DNA of 64,000 nucleotides from Paenibacillus sp. J45TS6 (GTDB lineage: Bacteria > Bacillota > Bacilli > Paenibacillales > Paenibacillaceae), in assembly GCF_018403285.1 (NCBI RefSeq), contig NZ_BOSJ01000004.1:186001-250000 (forward strand), read 5' to 3'. The position numbers were made by a program, and so were the translations under genes. The notes under the pieces were generated by a model, which did no database searches, was not told where the DNA came from, and was given only the letters and a program-made list of their open reading frames with translations. Shown here piece after piece: positions 54,837-62,728 of this stretch (the first letter of the stretch is position 1; each line of letters begins with the position of its first letter).

Positions 54837-55115
54837 TTGATTGTCGAATGGACCAACACAGCTGTAAGGCGGCTTCACCAGATCAAGAGCGAGCATTATA
54901 CAGAGCAGGAAACAATGGAGTATAAGATTGATCTTATTCGGCGTATTGAAGCTAAGGTGGTCCATATGGGTACAGCGATGCCATCTCGTGAGTATCCTAA
55001 CACGTATTACTGTATCGTTGATCGTTATATCGTATCTTACAAAGTAATGGAGAATGGTGAACGATATGTGATTACTTCATTCAAACACGGTGCGATGAAG
55101 CGTAAACTGTATTAG
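54837..55115 (+). CDS. ParE/RelE-superfamily toxin
   Basis: 92 residues from a TTG that abuts the antitoxin stop. The small basic fold shows IVEWTNTAVRRLHQIKSEHY, REYPNTYYCIVDRYIVSYKV and ITSFKHGAMKR, the usual ParE/RelE-like helix-helix-sheet order. It may act on gyrase or ribosomal mRNA; the sequence does not decide. It lies 50 bp from the element's right arm and would stabilise the element against loss. Confidence 0.75.
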   Translation: MIVEWTNTAVRRLHQIKSEHYTEQETMEYKIDLIRRIEAKVVHMGTAMPSREYPNTYYCIVDRYIVSYKVMENGERYVITSFKHGAMKRKLY

Positions 55116-55122
55116 ATAAATG

Positions 55123-55151
55123 AAACCGATTCGATTAGGAATCGGTTTTTT
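55123..55151 (+). terminator. Terminator at the element's right end
   Basis: AAACCGATTC / GAATCGGTTT stem around GATTAG, then TTT. It prevents read-through from the toxin gene into spoVR antisense. Confidence 0.88.
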
Positions 55152-55163
55152 GCTGTATGAATT

Positions 55164-56006
55164 TTAAGCACCTTGGCGATACGAAGCCCAGCCTTCGTTC
55201 ATAATCTTGGTCTCCATTTGCGGCCAGAAGTAAAGCATTTCTTCACGGAGCATGCTCATAATGTCTCTTTGCCAGTCAGTCAGAACTTCTGAGAACTCCT
55301 GAACGAACCACATGATGTCTTTTTCCGGTTCAGGAGGGAAGCGAAAGACTTGGTGTGTATTTGGATCAGGACCCTCAGGAGCTTTAACTCCGATATCCCA
55401 TAGGTCGTCATATCGCCCAGGAGGACGAACAGCGGGGTCTGGATTTTTTTGTTCTTTTATTTTCAGCTCCATATAGCGCTGTTTATCGAGATGCTGCGGT
55501 TTAATAAGCTGCGGATCGACATGCTCCTGAATGGCGAGGACAGCATCAATGAAAGATTCGACGGCTTCTGTGCCGTACTCCAGTTCATACTGCTTAATCC
55601 GGTCTGCCGTTGCTGCCATACTTTCGACCATATTTCGGTTAGACTTCGAGAAGCGGGCGTTATTTTTAAAGAAATCACAGTGAGCAAGGACATGGGCTAC
55701 AATCAGCTTATTTTGAATAAGAGAGTTGCCGTCCAGCAAGAAGGCATAACATGGATCAGAGTTAATAACCAATTCGTAAATTTTGCTGAGTCCGAAATCA
55801 TATTGCATCTTCATTTTCTGAAAGGTCTTCCCAAAGCTCCAGTGACTGAATCTAGTCGGCATGCCATACGCACCAAAAGTGTAAATTATATCAGAAGGAC
55901 AGATTTCATATCGCATTGGATAATAATCGAGTCCGAAGCCATTTGCGATCTCCATAATCTCGTCAATAGCATATTCCAGGTCCTTTAATTCACTTGAACT
56001 GCTCAT
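55164..56006 (-). pseudogene. spoVR: spoVR, 5' part (276 codons up to the att core)
   Basis: The frame starts [20 protein letters not shown] and runs to [13 protein letters not shown], followed by four foreign residues RQGA and a stop from the element. It contains [11 protein letters not shown] and [17 protein letters not shown], but lacks the C-terminal 206 residues found at 27,608. Its start overlaps the yhbH stop by 4 nt (ATGA), so it is the native downstream gene of yhbH. On its own it should be non-functional; excision restores it. Confidence 0.94.
55165..55200. repeat. attR: element-side arm plus 22-bp core
   Basis: TAAGCACCTT (55165-55174), GGCG, then the core 55179-55200, identical to attL. 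The arm supplies the stop codon that ends the truncated SpoVR (Y-R-Q-G-A-stop). Confidence 0.92.
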
Positions 56007-57178
56007 GAAACGCTGCCTCCTTCTTTGTTATGAAAAAAGGTGCGCAGGGCCTTGTATACTTCGCCCTTTTCTTTGATGACGTAGTACATGAATTGATCCA
56101 TCTTGATATTTCGGTAGGCAGACATCAGCGTACTGCTTCGATTATACTGATTGACTTCACCATAACCGAACATATTGCTTCGCTTCAGCAGTTCGCCGAT
56201 TAATTTAACACAGCGTTCATTATCACTGGTTAGGTTATCGCCGTCAGAGAAGTGAAAAGGGTAGATATTGTAACTTGAAGGTGGATAACGCTGATCTATA
56301 ATCTCAAGCGCTTTAATATAGGCTGATGAACAGATCGTACCGCCGCTTTCACCACGAGTGAAAAATTCTTCTTCGCTCACTTCTTTTGCTTCCGTATGAT
56401 GGGCGAGGAAGACAATCTCTACTTTTTCGTATTGTTTACGTAAGAACCGGGTCATCCAGAAAAAGAAGCTTCTTGCGCAATATTTTTCAAAAGAGCCCAT
56501 GGACCCGGATGTATCCATCATGGCAATAATGACGGCATTGGAGTGAGGGATGACGGTATCGTCCCATGTTTTGTAGCGGAGGTCATCAGGGCTGATATGA
56601 TGGATTCCTGGGTTCCCGGTAGTTGCATTCCGGCGTAAATTTTCTAAGATGGTCCGCTTCTTGTCGATGTTGGATTGCATCCCTTTTTTACGGATATCGT
56701 TAAATTTAATACTCTGTGTCTCAATTTCTTCTTTGTCTTTTTGTTTGAGGTGAGGTAAGGAAAGTTCGGAAAACAGCATATTTTCAAGGTCTTCCATGTT
56801 GATCTCTGCCTCTACAACGTCTTGACCTGGCTGATCGCCTGCTTTTTCGCCTTTACCTGGTTTTTGACTCGCAGGATCACGTCCAATGACATCGCCGACC
56901 TGACTATCTCCATCTCCTTGGCCGACATGCTTTTGTTTTTGATAATTATAGACAAATCGATATTCATCCAGGCTCCGAATCGGAACTTTAATGATCTGTT
57001 TACCATCGGACATAATGATATTTTCTTCTGTAATAAGGTCGGGCAGGTTCTGCTTAATGATTTCCTTCACCTTCTGCTGATGGCGCTGCTGATCTTGGTA
57101 ACCTTTACGGTGAAGAGACCAATCTTCTTTCGAAACGACAAATGAGTAAGGCTGGCGAGAATCCGGCATTTTAGGCAC
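56003..57178 (-). CDS. yhbH: YhbH, DUF444 sporulation protein
   Basis: 391 residues. DUF444 with a von Willebrand A-like half: [18 protein letters not shown] (MIDAS-like DxSGS), [36 protein letters not shown]. The start [25 protein letters not shown] matches family N-termini and follows GGGGAGGTG. YhbH, PrkA and SpoVR occur together in many sporulating and non-sporulating bacteria. A possible SigE promoter on the minus strand (ACATATC and AATATACT, about 57223-57250) lies upstream but spacing is imperfect. It forms an operon with the interrupted spoVR. Confidence 0.92.
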   Translation of the reverse strand: MPKMPDSRQPYSFVVSKEDWSLHRKGYQDQQRHQQKVKEIIKQNLPDLITEENIIMSDGKQIIKVPIRSLDEYRFVYNYQKQKHVGQGDGDSQVGDVIGRDPASQKPGKGEKAGDQPGQDVVEAEINMEDLENMLFSELSLPHLKQKDKEEIETQSIKFNDIRKKGMQSNIDKKRTILENLRRNATTGNPGIHHISPDDLRYKTWDDTVIPHSNAVIIAMMDTSGSMGSFEKYCARSFFFWMTRFLRKQYEKVEIVFLAHHTEAKEVSEEEFFTRGESGGTICSSAYIKALEIIDQRYPPSSYNIYPFHFSDGDNLTSDNERCVKLIGELLKRSNMFGYGEVNQYNRSSTLMSAYRNIKMDQFMYYVIKEKGEVYKALRTFFHNKEGGSVS

Positions 57179-57421
57179 CTCCCCTGTAAATTGTGCGGCA
57201 CAGTTTGACCTGCTGTAAATTAAGTATATTCACGGGCAGGGATGATATGTGATGACATCGATATAAAATAGAGAAGTGGAACATTTATCTTCCTATTATT
57301 GTCGTTAACTTACAGAAAATGATTCGCTTTTGCTGCGGTTCAGTGTATGATGGTTTAAAAGAGAAGAAGATAGGACCATCGTTTTCGTGCATGGTCAAAA
57401 GTGCAGGAGGGAATATAGCGC

Positions 57422-58837
57422 ATGCAATATCAAAGTACTCGAGGACAGGTTAGTGAAGTAGGATTTATTGATGCATTTCTGATGGGGCTAGCTACAGATG
57501 GAGGTTTGCTCGTACCAAGTACCATTCCTGTTATATCTAGCGACAAGTTGGAAGAGTGGAGAACTCTTTCCTTTCAGGATTTAATGCTTGAAATTTTTTC
57601 TTATTACTTGAATGAAGAAATTCCGAGTGATGAGCTGAAGGAGATGGTCTATGCCAGTTACAGTACCTTCCGGCATGAAGACGTTACTCCCGTTCATCAA
57701 CTTACGGATGATATATATTTACTTGAATTGTTCCATGGTCCAACATTTGCTTTCAAGGATATTGCGCTTCAGCTCATGGGGCAATTGTATAGTTATGTAG
57801 CTAAACAGTATAAACGCCCGATTAATATTTTGGGTGCTACTTCTGGCGATACAGGGGCATCTGCTATTCAAGGTGTTCGAGGTAAAGAAGGAATTAATAT
57901 CTGTATCTTGCATCCAAACGGAAAAGTAAGTAAAGTGCAAGAACTTCAGATGACTACAGTACAAGATGAGAACGTGCTGAATTTATCAGTGGAAGGCAAT
58001 TTTGATGACTGTCAGCGGATGATTAAGGAACTTTTTGCGGATGTGAATTTCAAAAATGAGCATCATCTGTGCGCAATTAATTCGATTAATATTGTTCGCA
58101 TCCTTGCTCAAACGGTTTATTATTTCTACGCCTATTTCCGGGTCACAGATCAGCGCCCTGAACTAACAGGATTACCGCTGCATTTCAGCGTGCCTACAGG
58201 TAATTTCGGAGATATTTTTGCAGGATATCTGGCTTCTCGTATGGGTTTACCTGTTGGTAAGCTGGTACTTGCAACGAACGAGAATAATATATTAGAGCGT
58301 TTTGTGAAAGAAGGGGTCTATAAACCTGATGGATTCCATACGACGTACAGCCCTTCTATGGATATTCAGGTTGCCAGCAACTTTGAGCGATATCTTTATT
58401 ACGTTTTGGATGAGAATGCAGAGCAAACCGAAAGCTATATGAAGAGTTTTCAGGAGAGCGGTGAAATTCGAATTCCACAAGAGCTGTTAAGCAAAGTCCA
58501 ATCCGAATTTGCAGCTTACGGTGTGATTGGTGCAGAGTGCCTCGCAACGATTCAAAAATATAACGATGAAAAAGCATATCTGCTCGATCCTCATTCCGCC
58601 TGCGGAGTTGCCGCAGCAGAACGTACGCTTCCTGCAGGTGAAGTTGTTGTTTCATTAGCTACAGCGCATCCTGCAAAATTCAATGAATCTATTGAACTTT
58701 GTGAGATTAAGCAGGAATTCCCGCCGCAAATCTCAGCACTGTATGATATGCCTGTTCGTAAAACGGAGGTAGAAGGAACGATGGATCAAGTGGTCGCGGA
58801 ACTCCTTCCTTTTTACCATCGTCTCCAAGTGAAATAA
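57422..58837 (+). CDS. thrC: Threonine synthase
   Basis: 471 residues. It converts O-phosphohomoserine to threonine with PLP. It has QYQSTRG at the start, the PLP Lys in FHGPTFAFKDIALQLMGQ, GATSGDTGASAIQG and VPTGNFGDIFAGY. The length fits the longer, yeast/E. coli-like class. The ATG follows GCAGGAGGG. No other threonine-pathway gene is adjacent. Confidence 0.94.
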   Translation: MQYQSTRGQVSEVGFIDAFLMGLATDGGLLVPSTIPVISSDKLEEWRTLSFQDLMLEIFSYYLNEEIPSDELKEMVYASYSTFRHEDVTPVHQLTDDIYLLELFHGPTFAFKDIALQLMGQLYSYVAKQYKRPINILGATSGDTGASAIQGVRGKEGINICILHPNGKVSKVQELQMTTVQDENVLNLSVEGNFDDCQRMIKELFADVNFKNEHHLCAINSINIVRILAQTVYYFYAYFRVTDQRPELTGLPLHFSVPTGNFGDIFAGYLASRMGLPVGKLVLATNENNILERFVKEGVYKPDGFHTTYSPSMDIQVASNFERYLYYVLDENAEQTESYMKSFQESGEIRIPQELLSKVQSEFAAYGVIGAECLATIQKYNDEKAYLLDPHSACGVAAAERTLPAGEVVVSLATAHPAKFNESIELCEIKQEFPPQISALYDMPVRKTEVEGTMDQVVAELLPFYHRLQVK

Positions 58838-58853
58838 AAGCGAAATTTAATAC

Positions 58854-58902
58854 AAAAAACCGTCTAGGATGAAGAGCTGGTCTACATCTTAGAGGGTTTT
58901 TT
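58854..58902 (+). terminator. Terminator after thrC
   Basis: AAAAAACC...GGTTTTTT with an imperfect inner stem (TCTA.GATG / CATC..AGA). Confidence 0.8.
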
Positions 58903-59020
58903 GTGTTTTTATTTAGGGTACTGTTTCTTTCGAGTGAAGAATAGACTATCTTTATCATTTGCTAAAGGAAATTTGGAAAATCCAGCTCCGTTATTTTATG
59001 AAAGAGAATGAAAACAGTCA

Positions 59021-59072
59021 TTGACATGATACAAATTGTATCTTAAAGTATTGTTAAACATACATAATGTAT
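59021..59072 (+). promoter_or_regulatory. Promoter of the lasso peptide operon with two palindromes
   Basis: TTGACA (59021-59026)-17 bp-TAAAGT (59044-59049). GATACAAATTGTATC (59028-59042) fills the spacer and ATACATAATGTAT (59060-59072) follows the start point; both share ATAC-N5-GTAT, with centres 31 bp apart (three helical turns). Confidence 0.6.
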
Positions 59073-59145
59073 CGACAATGTTTTTAACTCTGTTCGCATC
59101 TTCAGGATTTTTGTAAGTCTTCTGTCAGAAAGGAGATGCACTTTT

Positions 59146-60414
59146 TTGAAAGACTTCAAGGACGATCAGCTTATATTTCTGTTATGTACCCCAAGAAGCG
59201 GTAGTTCTTTAGCCACAGCTATGATCCAGAATCATCCCGAAGTATATGCTGCTCAAGAAATGTGGTATTTACTCAGTCTAGCTGATCTGAACATTGTTCC
59301 ATCTCGACCCTATGGCGGTAGCGCCATTGTCAGACAATTCGTTCATGGAATTTTACCGACAGGTGTTTATAATAAAGCAGCCAGAGCATTTGCAACGGAA
59401 GTCTATGGTAGCCTTCTAGAACAAAATAGAGCACACTATCTTATCGATAAATCCCCGAGATATTATATATGCCTTGAATTTCTGGATGTGCTTTTCCCCG
59501 GATCAAAACGCATAGGTTTATTTCGTAATCCTCTTGCAGTCGCGGCTTCCTACAAAAAAGTAAACCAGCATACGGGTGAACATTTCTCGTTAGTTCATGA
59601 TTTAAATAAGTCAGAGCCCAGTATGAAGATCGTTGATCTTACTGTTGGCCTTTTCCGTTATTACCATTATTTCAAGTCAAAAAACGTTAATACTTATATT
59701 TTAAAATATGAAGATATGGCAAGGAATCCAGCCGATGAATTACGTAAAATATGTCAGTTTACGGGAATTCCTTATCAAGACGGTATGGAGAAATATGGTT
59801 CCCCAGTAAGTGAGGCGAAAGCCAATTTGTTCTACAGCATGGGGGTAGGCGATCCTTTTTTACTGCAACATAAGGAAGCACATGCAGACTCGATTGATAT
59901 TTGGAAAGAACAGCTCACAAGTGAAGAGATTGATGCCTACTGCAGGGTGCTTGGATCGGGGATTTTCACAGCATTAGGTTACGAAGAAGAACTTGCCGAA
60001 GCTGAACGCATCACAGGTGAAAAATACTCGGTAGAGCCTGATGTTACTCTTCTTCAGCAGATAGAAAACCATTTTGCAAAAATAAGCGGATATCGCTGGC
60101 AGCCTGAGTATGAAATGTTATACAACAAGCCGTTAGCTGTTAGCCCTACACCTCCTTCTATAGATTACGGGTCAGGTATCAAGATAGAAAATGAAGATTA
60201 CGAGATTGCTCTCACCCAAATCTCTCAGTTGGAAACAAGAGTCAGACTTCTGGAGAATCGACTCACTAAGGCTTACAGGGATAAACAACGGTTGGAATAC
60301 CAGTTGCAGGAGATCAGAAAGAAAATAAATCAGCTGAAATCTTTACTCCCGTTTGGGAACAAGGTAGCGTCACTCGTACAGGGATACCTAGGCGGAAGGA
60401 GAGAGAAATCATGA
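59146..60414 (+). CDS. Sulfotransferase-family protein, first gene of the lasso peptide operon
   Basis: 422 residues from a TTG at 59146 after AAAGGAGATG. The sulfotransferase domain (about 1-300) has the 5'-phosphosulfate loop LCTPRSGSSLATAMIQNHP and the 3'-phosphate motif RIGLFRNPLAVAASYK. A linker and a coiled coil (about 355-405) form the C-terminus. It would transfer sulfate from PAPS, presumably to the lasso peptide or another product of the operon. It overlaps the cyclase gene by 4 nt, which argues for a shared job. Sulfotransferases are not part of the basic lasso machinery. Confidence 0.82.
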   Translation: MKDFKDDQLIFLLCTPRSGSSLATAMIQNHPEVYAAQEMWYLLSLADLNIVPSRPYGGSAIVRQFVHGILPTGVYNKAARAFATEVYGSLLEQNRAHYLIDKSPRYYICLEFLDVLFPGSKRIGLFRNPLAVAASYKKVNQHTGEHFSLVHDLNKSEPSMKIVDLTVGLFRYYHYFKSKNVNTYILKYEDMARNPADELRKICQFTGIPYQDGMEKYGSPVSEAKANLFYSMGVGDPFLLQHKEAHADSIDIWKEQLTSEEIDAYCRVLGSGIFTALGYEEELAEAERITGEKYSVEPDVTLLQQIENHFAKISGYRWQPEYEMLYNKPLAVSPTPPSIDYGSGIKIENEDYEIALTQISQLETRVRLLENRLTKAYRDKQRLEYQLQEIRKKINQLKSLLPFGNKVASLVQGYLGGRREKS

Positions 60415-62342
60415 GTGCAATAACAGGATGTAGATACCATAGCCAGAGTATTCTGCTGGATGAGATGGAACCTGTCATGCGTTCATTTGATTCCTATCCA
60501 TGGGATCGTATTGATTCCTGGTGTGATGGACATATTTTTATGAGTTGTCATGCACAGTGGGTTACGCCTGAGTCGATTCATGAGCAGCTTCCCTATTATG
60601 AGGAAGAAACAGGACTGGCTATTACAGCAGATGCGATTTTGGATAATAGATCAGAGTTGTTTGAAAGGCTGGGAGTTCCCCGCGAAGCAAGAAAAATAGT
60701 AACGGACAGTCAATTGATACTTATAGCTTATAAGAAATGGGGGAAGCTCACCCCTAAACAGCTTATTGGAGATTTCGTCTTCATGATCTGGGATGAAAAA
60801 AAGAGACAGCTCTTTGGAGCAAGGGATGTATCAGGTCATCGAACCTTCTATTATACTTCAGATTCGGAGCGATTTGCTTTTTGCAGCCGGATTACTCCAC
60901 TTTTTAAGCTGCCTTTTTTCCGTAAACAGCTGAACGAACATTGGATGGCTGAATTTTTAGCGATTAACGGGATGTATGAATCGTATGACATTCATGCTAC
61001 CGCCTATCAAAATATAAAACAGATTCCTCCAGCACATAGTATTACTGTTCATTCTGGCGGAATGGTGAGTCTCCACAGATATGAGCAAATCGATCAAGTG
61101 GAGACATTATATCTAAAATCGGATGGGGAATACGAAGAAGCTTTTCGTGAGGTAGTAGAGGAAGCAGTGTCCAGTCGTCTCCGAACATTCAAACAGGTAG
61201 GAGCTGCACTAAGCGGAGGACTTGATTCCGGAACAATAGCAAGTTTTGCTTCTCCTTTACTGGAGAGACAGGGGAAAACACTTCAAGCGTACAGCTATAT
61301 TCCGATTTCAGATTTTGTAGACTGGACATCAAGCAGACTCATTGCAGATGAAACTCCTTTTATACGATCTGCGGTGGAGCATATCGGGAATATCCAAGAA
61401 CATTATATGGATTTTTCTGATAGAAATCCGCTGTCTGAAGTGAATGAGTGGCTCGGTCTTATGGAGATGCCCTATAAATTTTTTGATAATTCTTTTTGGA
61501 TACGTGGGTTTTATGAACAAGCTCAAAAGGAGAATGTAGGTGTTCTGCTTACAGGCGGAAGAGGCAATTTTACGATCTCCTGGGGGCCGGCTCTAGAGTA
61601 TTACACTCAGCTTCTACGTAAAGGAAGACTATTTCACTTGGCAAGAGAATTGCAATTATACAGCCGCCAAGCCAAAGTTCCGAGATCAAGATTACTTCCT
61701 ATGATTGGAAGTAAAGCATTTCCCTCAATTCATAATTTTTTTCATAAAAAGAAAGAAAGAGACGCGGTACCTGAGCTGATCCATCCGGATTTTGCTGAAA
61801 AAATGGGGATATACCGCGGCAGTCAGCAGTACATAACAAGTTCAAATACAAACATGATTGATGCAGTTCAAACAAGAAAAGAAAAATTCAGTAATTTATC
61901 GATAGCGAATAAAAATGGGGCCACCTCAACGAAACTTTCTCTTCGTTACGGCCTGCTTGAGAGGGACCCTACAAGTGATCCAAGAGTGGTTCGTTTTTGT
62001 TTGTCGGTTCCCCTTGAGCAGTATGTCAAAAAAGGTAGAGATCGAGCATTATTACGCAGAGCTATGAATACACGTCTGCCTGATAATGTAAGGTTAAACC
62101 AGAGCGTACGCGGTGTTCAACCAGCCGATTGGATTCATCGTATTCGCCCACAGTGGGATGAGTTTAGATCTGAACTTGTAAAAATAAGCAAGGATAGCAG
62201 TGTATCAAGCTATTTGAACATTCCTCAAATTGAGAAAGGACTAGCAAAAATCAAGGAACCCCGGCCGGAAATGGCTTGGGATCCCGAGGTTCGATTATTA
62301 ATGCACAGCCTGATCGTATACCGATTCTTAAATCAGTTCTAG
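60411..62342 (+). CDS. Lasso peptide cyclase (asparagine synthetase-like, C protein)
   Basis: 643 residues. The N-terminal Ntn-glutaminase-like domain (1-200) lacks the catalytic Cys at position 2 (MSAITGC instead of MCG), so it should not hydrolyse glutamine. The synthetase domain has the ATP-pyrophosphatase loop GAALSGGLDSGTIAS. In lasso biosynthesis this enzyme adenylates the ring Asp/Glu of the core peptide and closes the macrolactam. It is followed by the precursor, kinase and PqqD-like genes, which settles the assignment over ordinary AsnB. Confidence 0.9.
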   Translation: MSAITGCRYHSQSILLDEMEPVMRSFDSYPWDRIDSWCDGHIFMSCHAQWVTPESIHEQLPYYEEETGLAITADAILDNRSELFERLGVPREARKIVTDSQLILIAYKKWGKLTPKQLIGDFVFMIWDEKKRQLFGARDVSGHRTFYYTSDSERFAFCSRITPLFKLPFFRKQLNEHWMAEFLAINGMYESYDIHATAYQNIKQIPPAHSITVHSGGMVSLHRYEQIDQVETLYLKSDGEYEEAFREVVEEAVSSRLRTFKQVGAALSGGLDSGTIASFASPLLERQGKTLQAYSYIPISDFVDWTSSRLIADETPFIRSAVEHIGNIQEHYMDFSDRNPLSEVNEWLGLMEMPYKFFDNSFWIRGFYEQAQKENVGVLLTGGRGNFTISWGPALEYYTQLLRKGRLFHLARELQLYSRQAKVPRSRLLPMIGSKAFPSIHNFFHKKKERDAVPELIHPDFAEKMGIYRGSQQYITSSNTNMIDAVQTRKEKFSNLSIANKNGATSTKLSLRYGLLERDPTSDPRVVRFCLSVPLEQYVKKGRDRALLRRAMNTRLPDNVRLNQSVRGVQPADWIHRIRPQWDEFRSELVKISKDSSVSSYLNIPQIEKGLAKIKEPRPEMAWDPEVRLLMHSLIVYRFLNQF

Positions 62343-62402
62343 ATTACTAGTTACTAATAAGCGCGGCAGGTTGTTCCTCCTGCTAGGAAGGGAGGTGAAT
62401 GT

Positions 62403-62546
62403 ATGTTGACAGAGAAAAAAGAATGGCAGGTTCCTAGTTTGGAAGTGCTGGATGTAAGCAGCACAAAAGCAGGAAAAGGATATAGACAAATTGATTGGGT
62501 AACTGAGCATGATGCCGATCAGTATGATCCAGTTAAACCTAGCTGA
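62403..62546 (+). CDS. Lasso peptide precursor (paeninodin-like)
   Basis: 47 residues, strong GGGAGGTG site. The leader (1-22) reads MLTEKKEWQVPSLEVLDVSS then TK; WxxP replaces the usual YxxP recognition motif, and Thr21 is the conserved residue at position -2. The predicted core is 25 residues: ring AGKGYRQID (Ala1 amide-bonded to Asp9) and tail WVTEHDADQYDPVKPS. The C-terminal Ser matches the site phosphorylated by paeninodin-type kinases, and one is encoded next. Two tail Tyr or Thr residues could accept sulfate (inference). Confidence 0.88.
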   Translation: MLTEKKEWQVPSLEVLDVSSTKAGKGYRQIDWVTEHDADQYDPVKPS

Positions 62547-62589
62547 GTGGGCGTAAAGCTATCGTACTTATAAGTAAATAGCGTCGGTG

Positions 62590-62630
62590 TTATCAGTAGA
62601 GGAATGAATCTACGATTTCTCTACTGATAA
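62590..62630 (+). other. Hairpin between the precursor and the downstream genes
   Basis: TTATCAGTAGAG (62590-62601) and CTCTACTGATAA (62619-62630) pair perfectly around a 17-nt loop, without a T tract. It could protect the precursor mRNA or partly attenuate transcription, as seen in other RiPP operons. Confidence 0.6.
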
Positions 62631-62728
62631 TTAACTTGGGGTTTATCAGCTTAGACAATATAAAAGCGAGAGAAGAGGCTTTACCCGAAGCGAAGAGTGG
62701 TCACGTTAGGAGTAAGGAGGTTGGTGTG

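Larger units (their letters stand above)
28229..55200. mobile_element. spoVR-intervening element (about 26.95 kb) carrying serine recombinases and a defence island
   Basis: The boundaries are set by the 22-bp direct repeat (repeat unit distance 26,950 bp) that splits host spoVR. Joining the ends gives a 50-bp site whose outer arms (TAAGCACCTT / AAGGTGCTTA) and inner arms (ACGAAG / CTTCGT) share one centre of symmetry, with central dinucleotide CA. This is the structure of an attP for a large serine integrase. The cargo holds three such recombinases, at least six defence modules, a toxin-antitoxin pair and a second spoVR. It has no phage structural, conjugation or replication genes that I can recognise. 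Parts, especially 28.3-34.4 kb, are visibly more AT-rich than the host flanks. Confidence 0.92.

Noticed and set aside
28229-55200. Element read as an ordinary prophage
   Set aside because: No capsid, terminase, portal, tail, lysis or replication genes were found; the cargo is defence genes and recombinases.
28229-55200. Element read as an integrative conjugative element
   Set aside because: No relaxase, coupling protein or VirB4-like ATPase is present; the HerA ATPase pairs with SIR2 and is a defence translocase.
55449-55988. Plus-strand open frame (179 codons) across the spoVR 5' part
   Set aside because: It is the antisense shadow of conserved SpoVR codons and has no start signals.
57223-57250. 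SigE promoter for yhbH as a firm call
   Set aside because: The -35 and -10 similarity is partial and the spacing 12-13 bp is short, so it is only mentioned in the gene entry.
60411-62342. Ordinary asparagine synthetase
   Set aside because: The N-terminal catalytic Cys is absent and the neighbours are a lasso precursor, kinase and PqqD-like protein.
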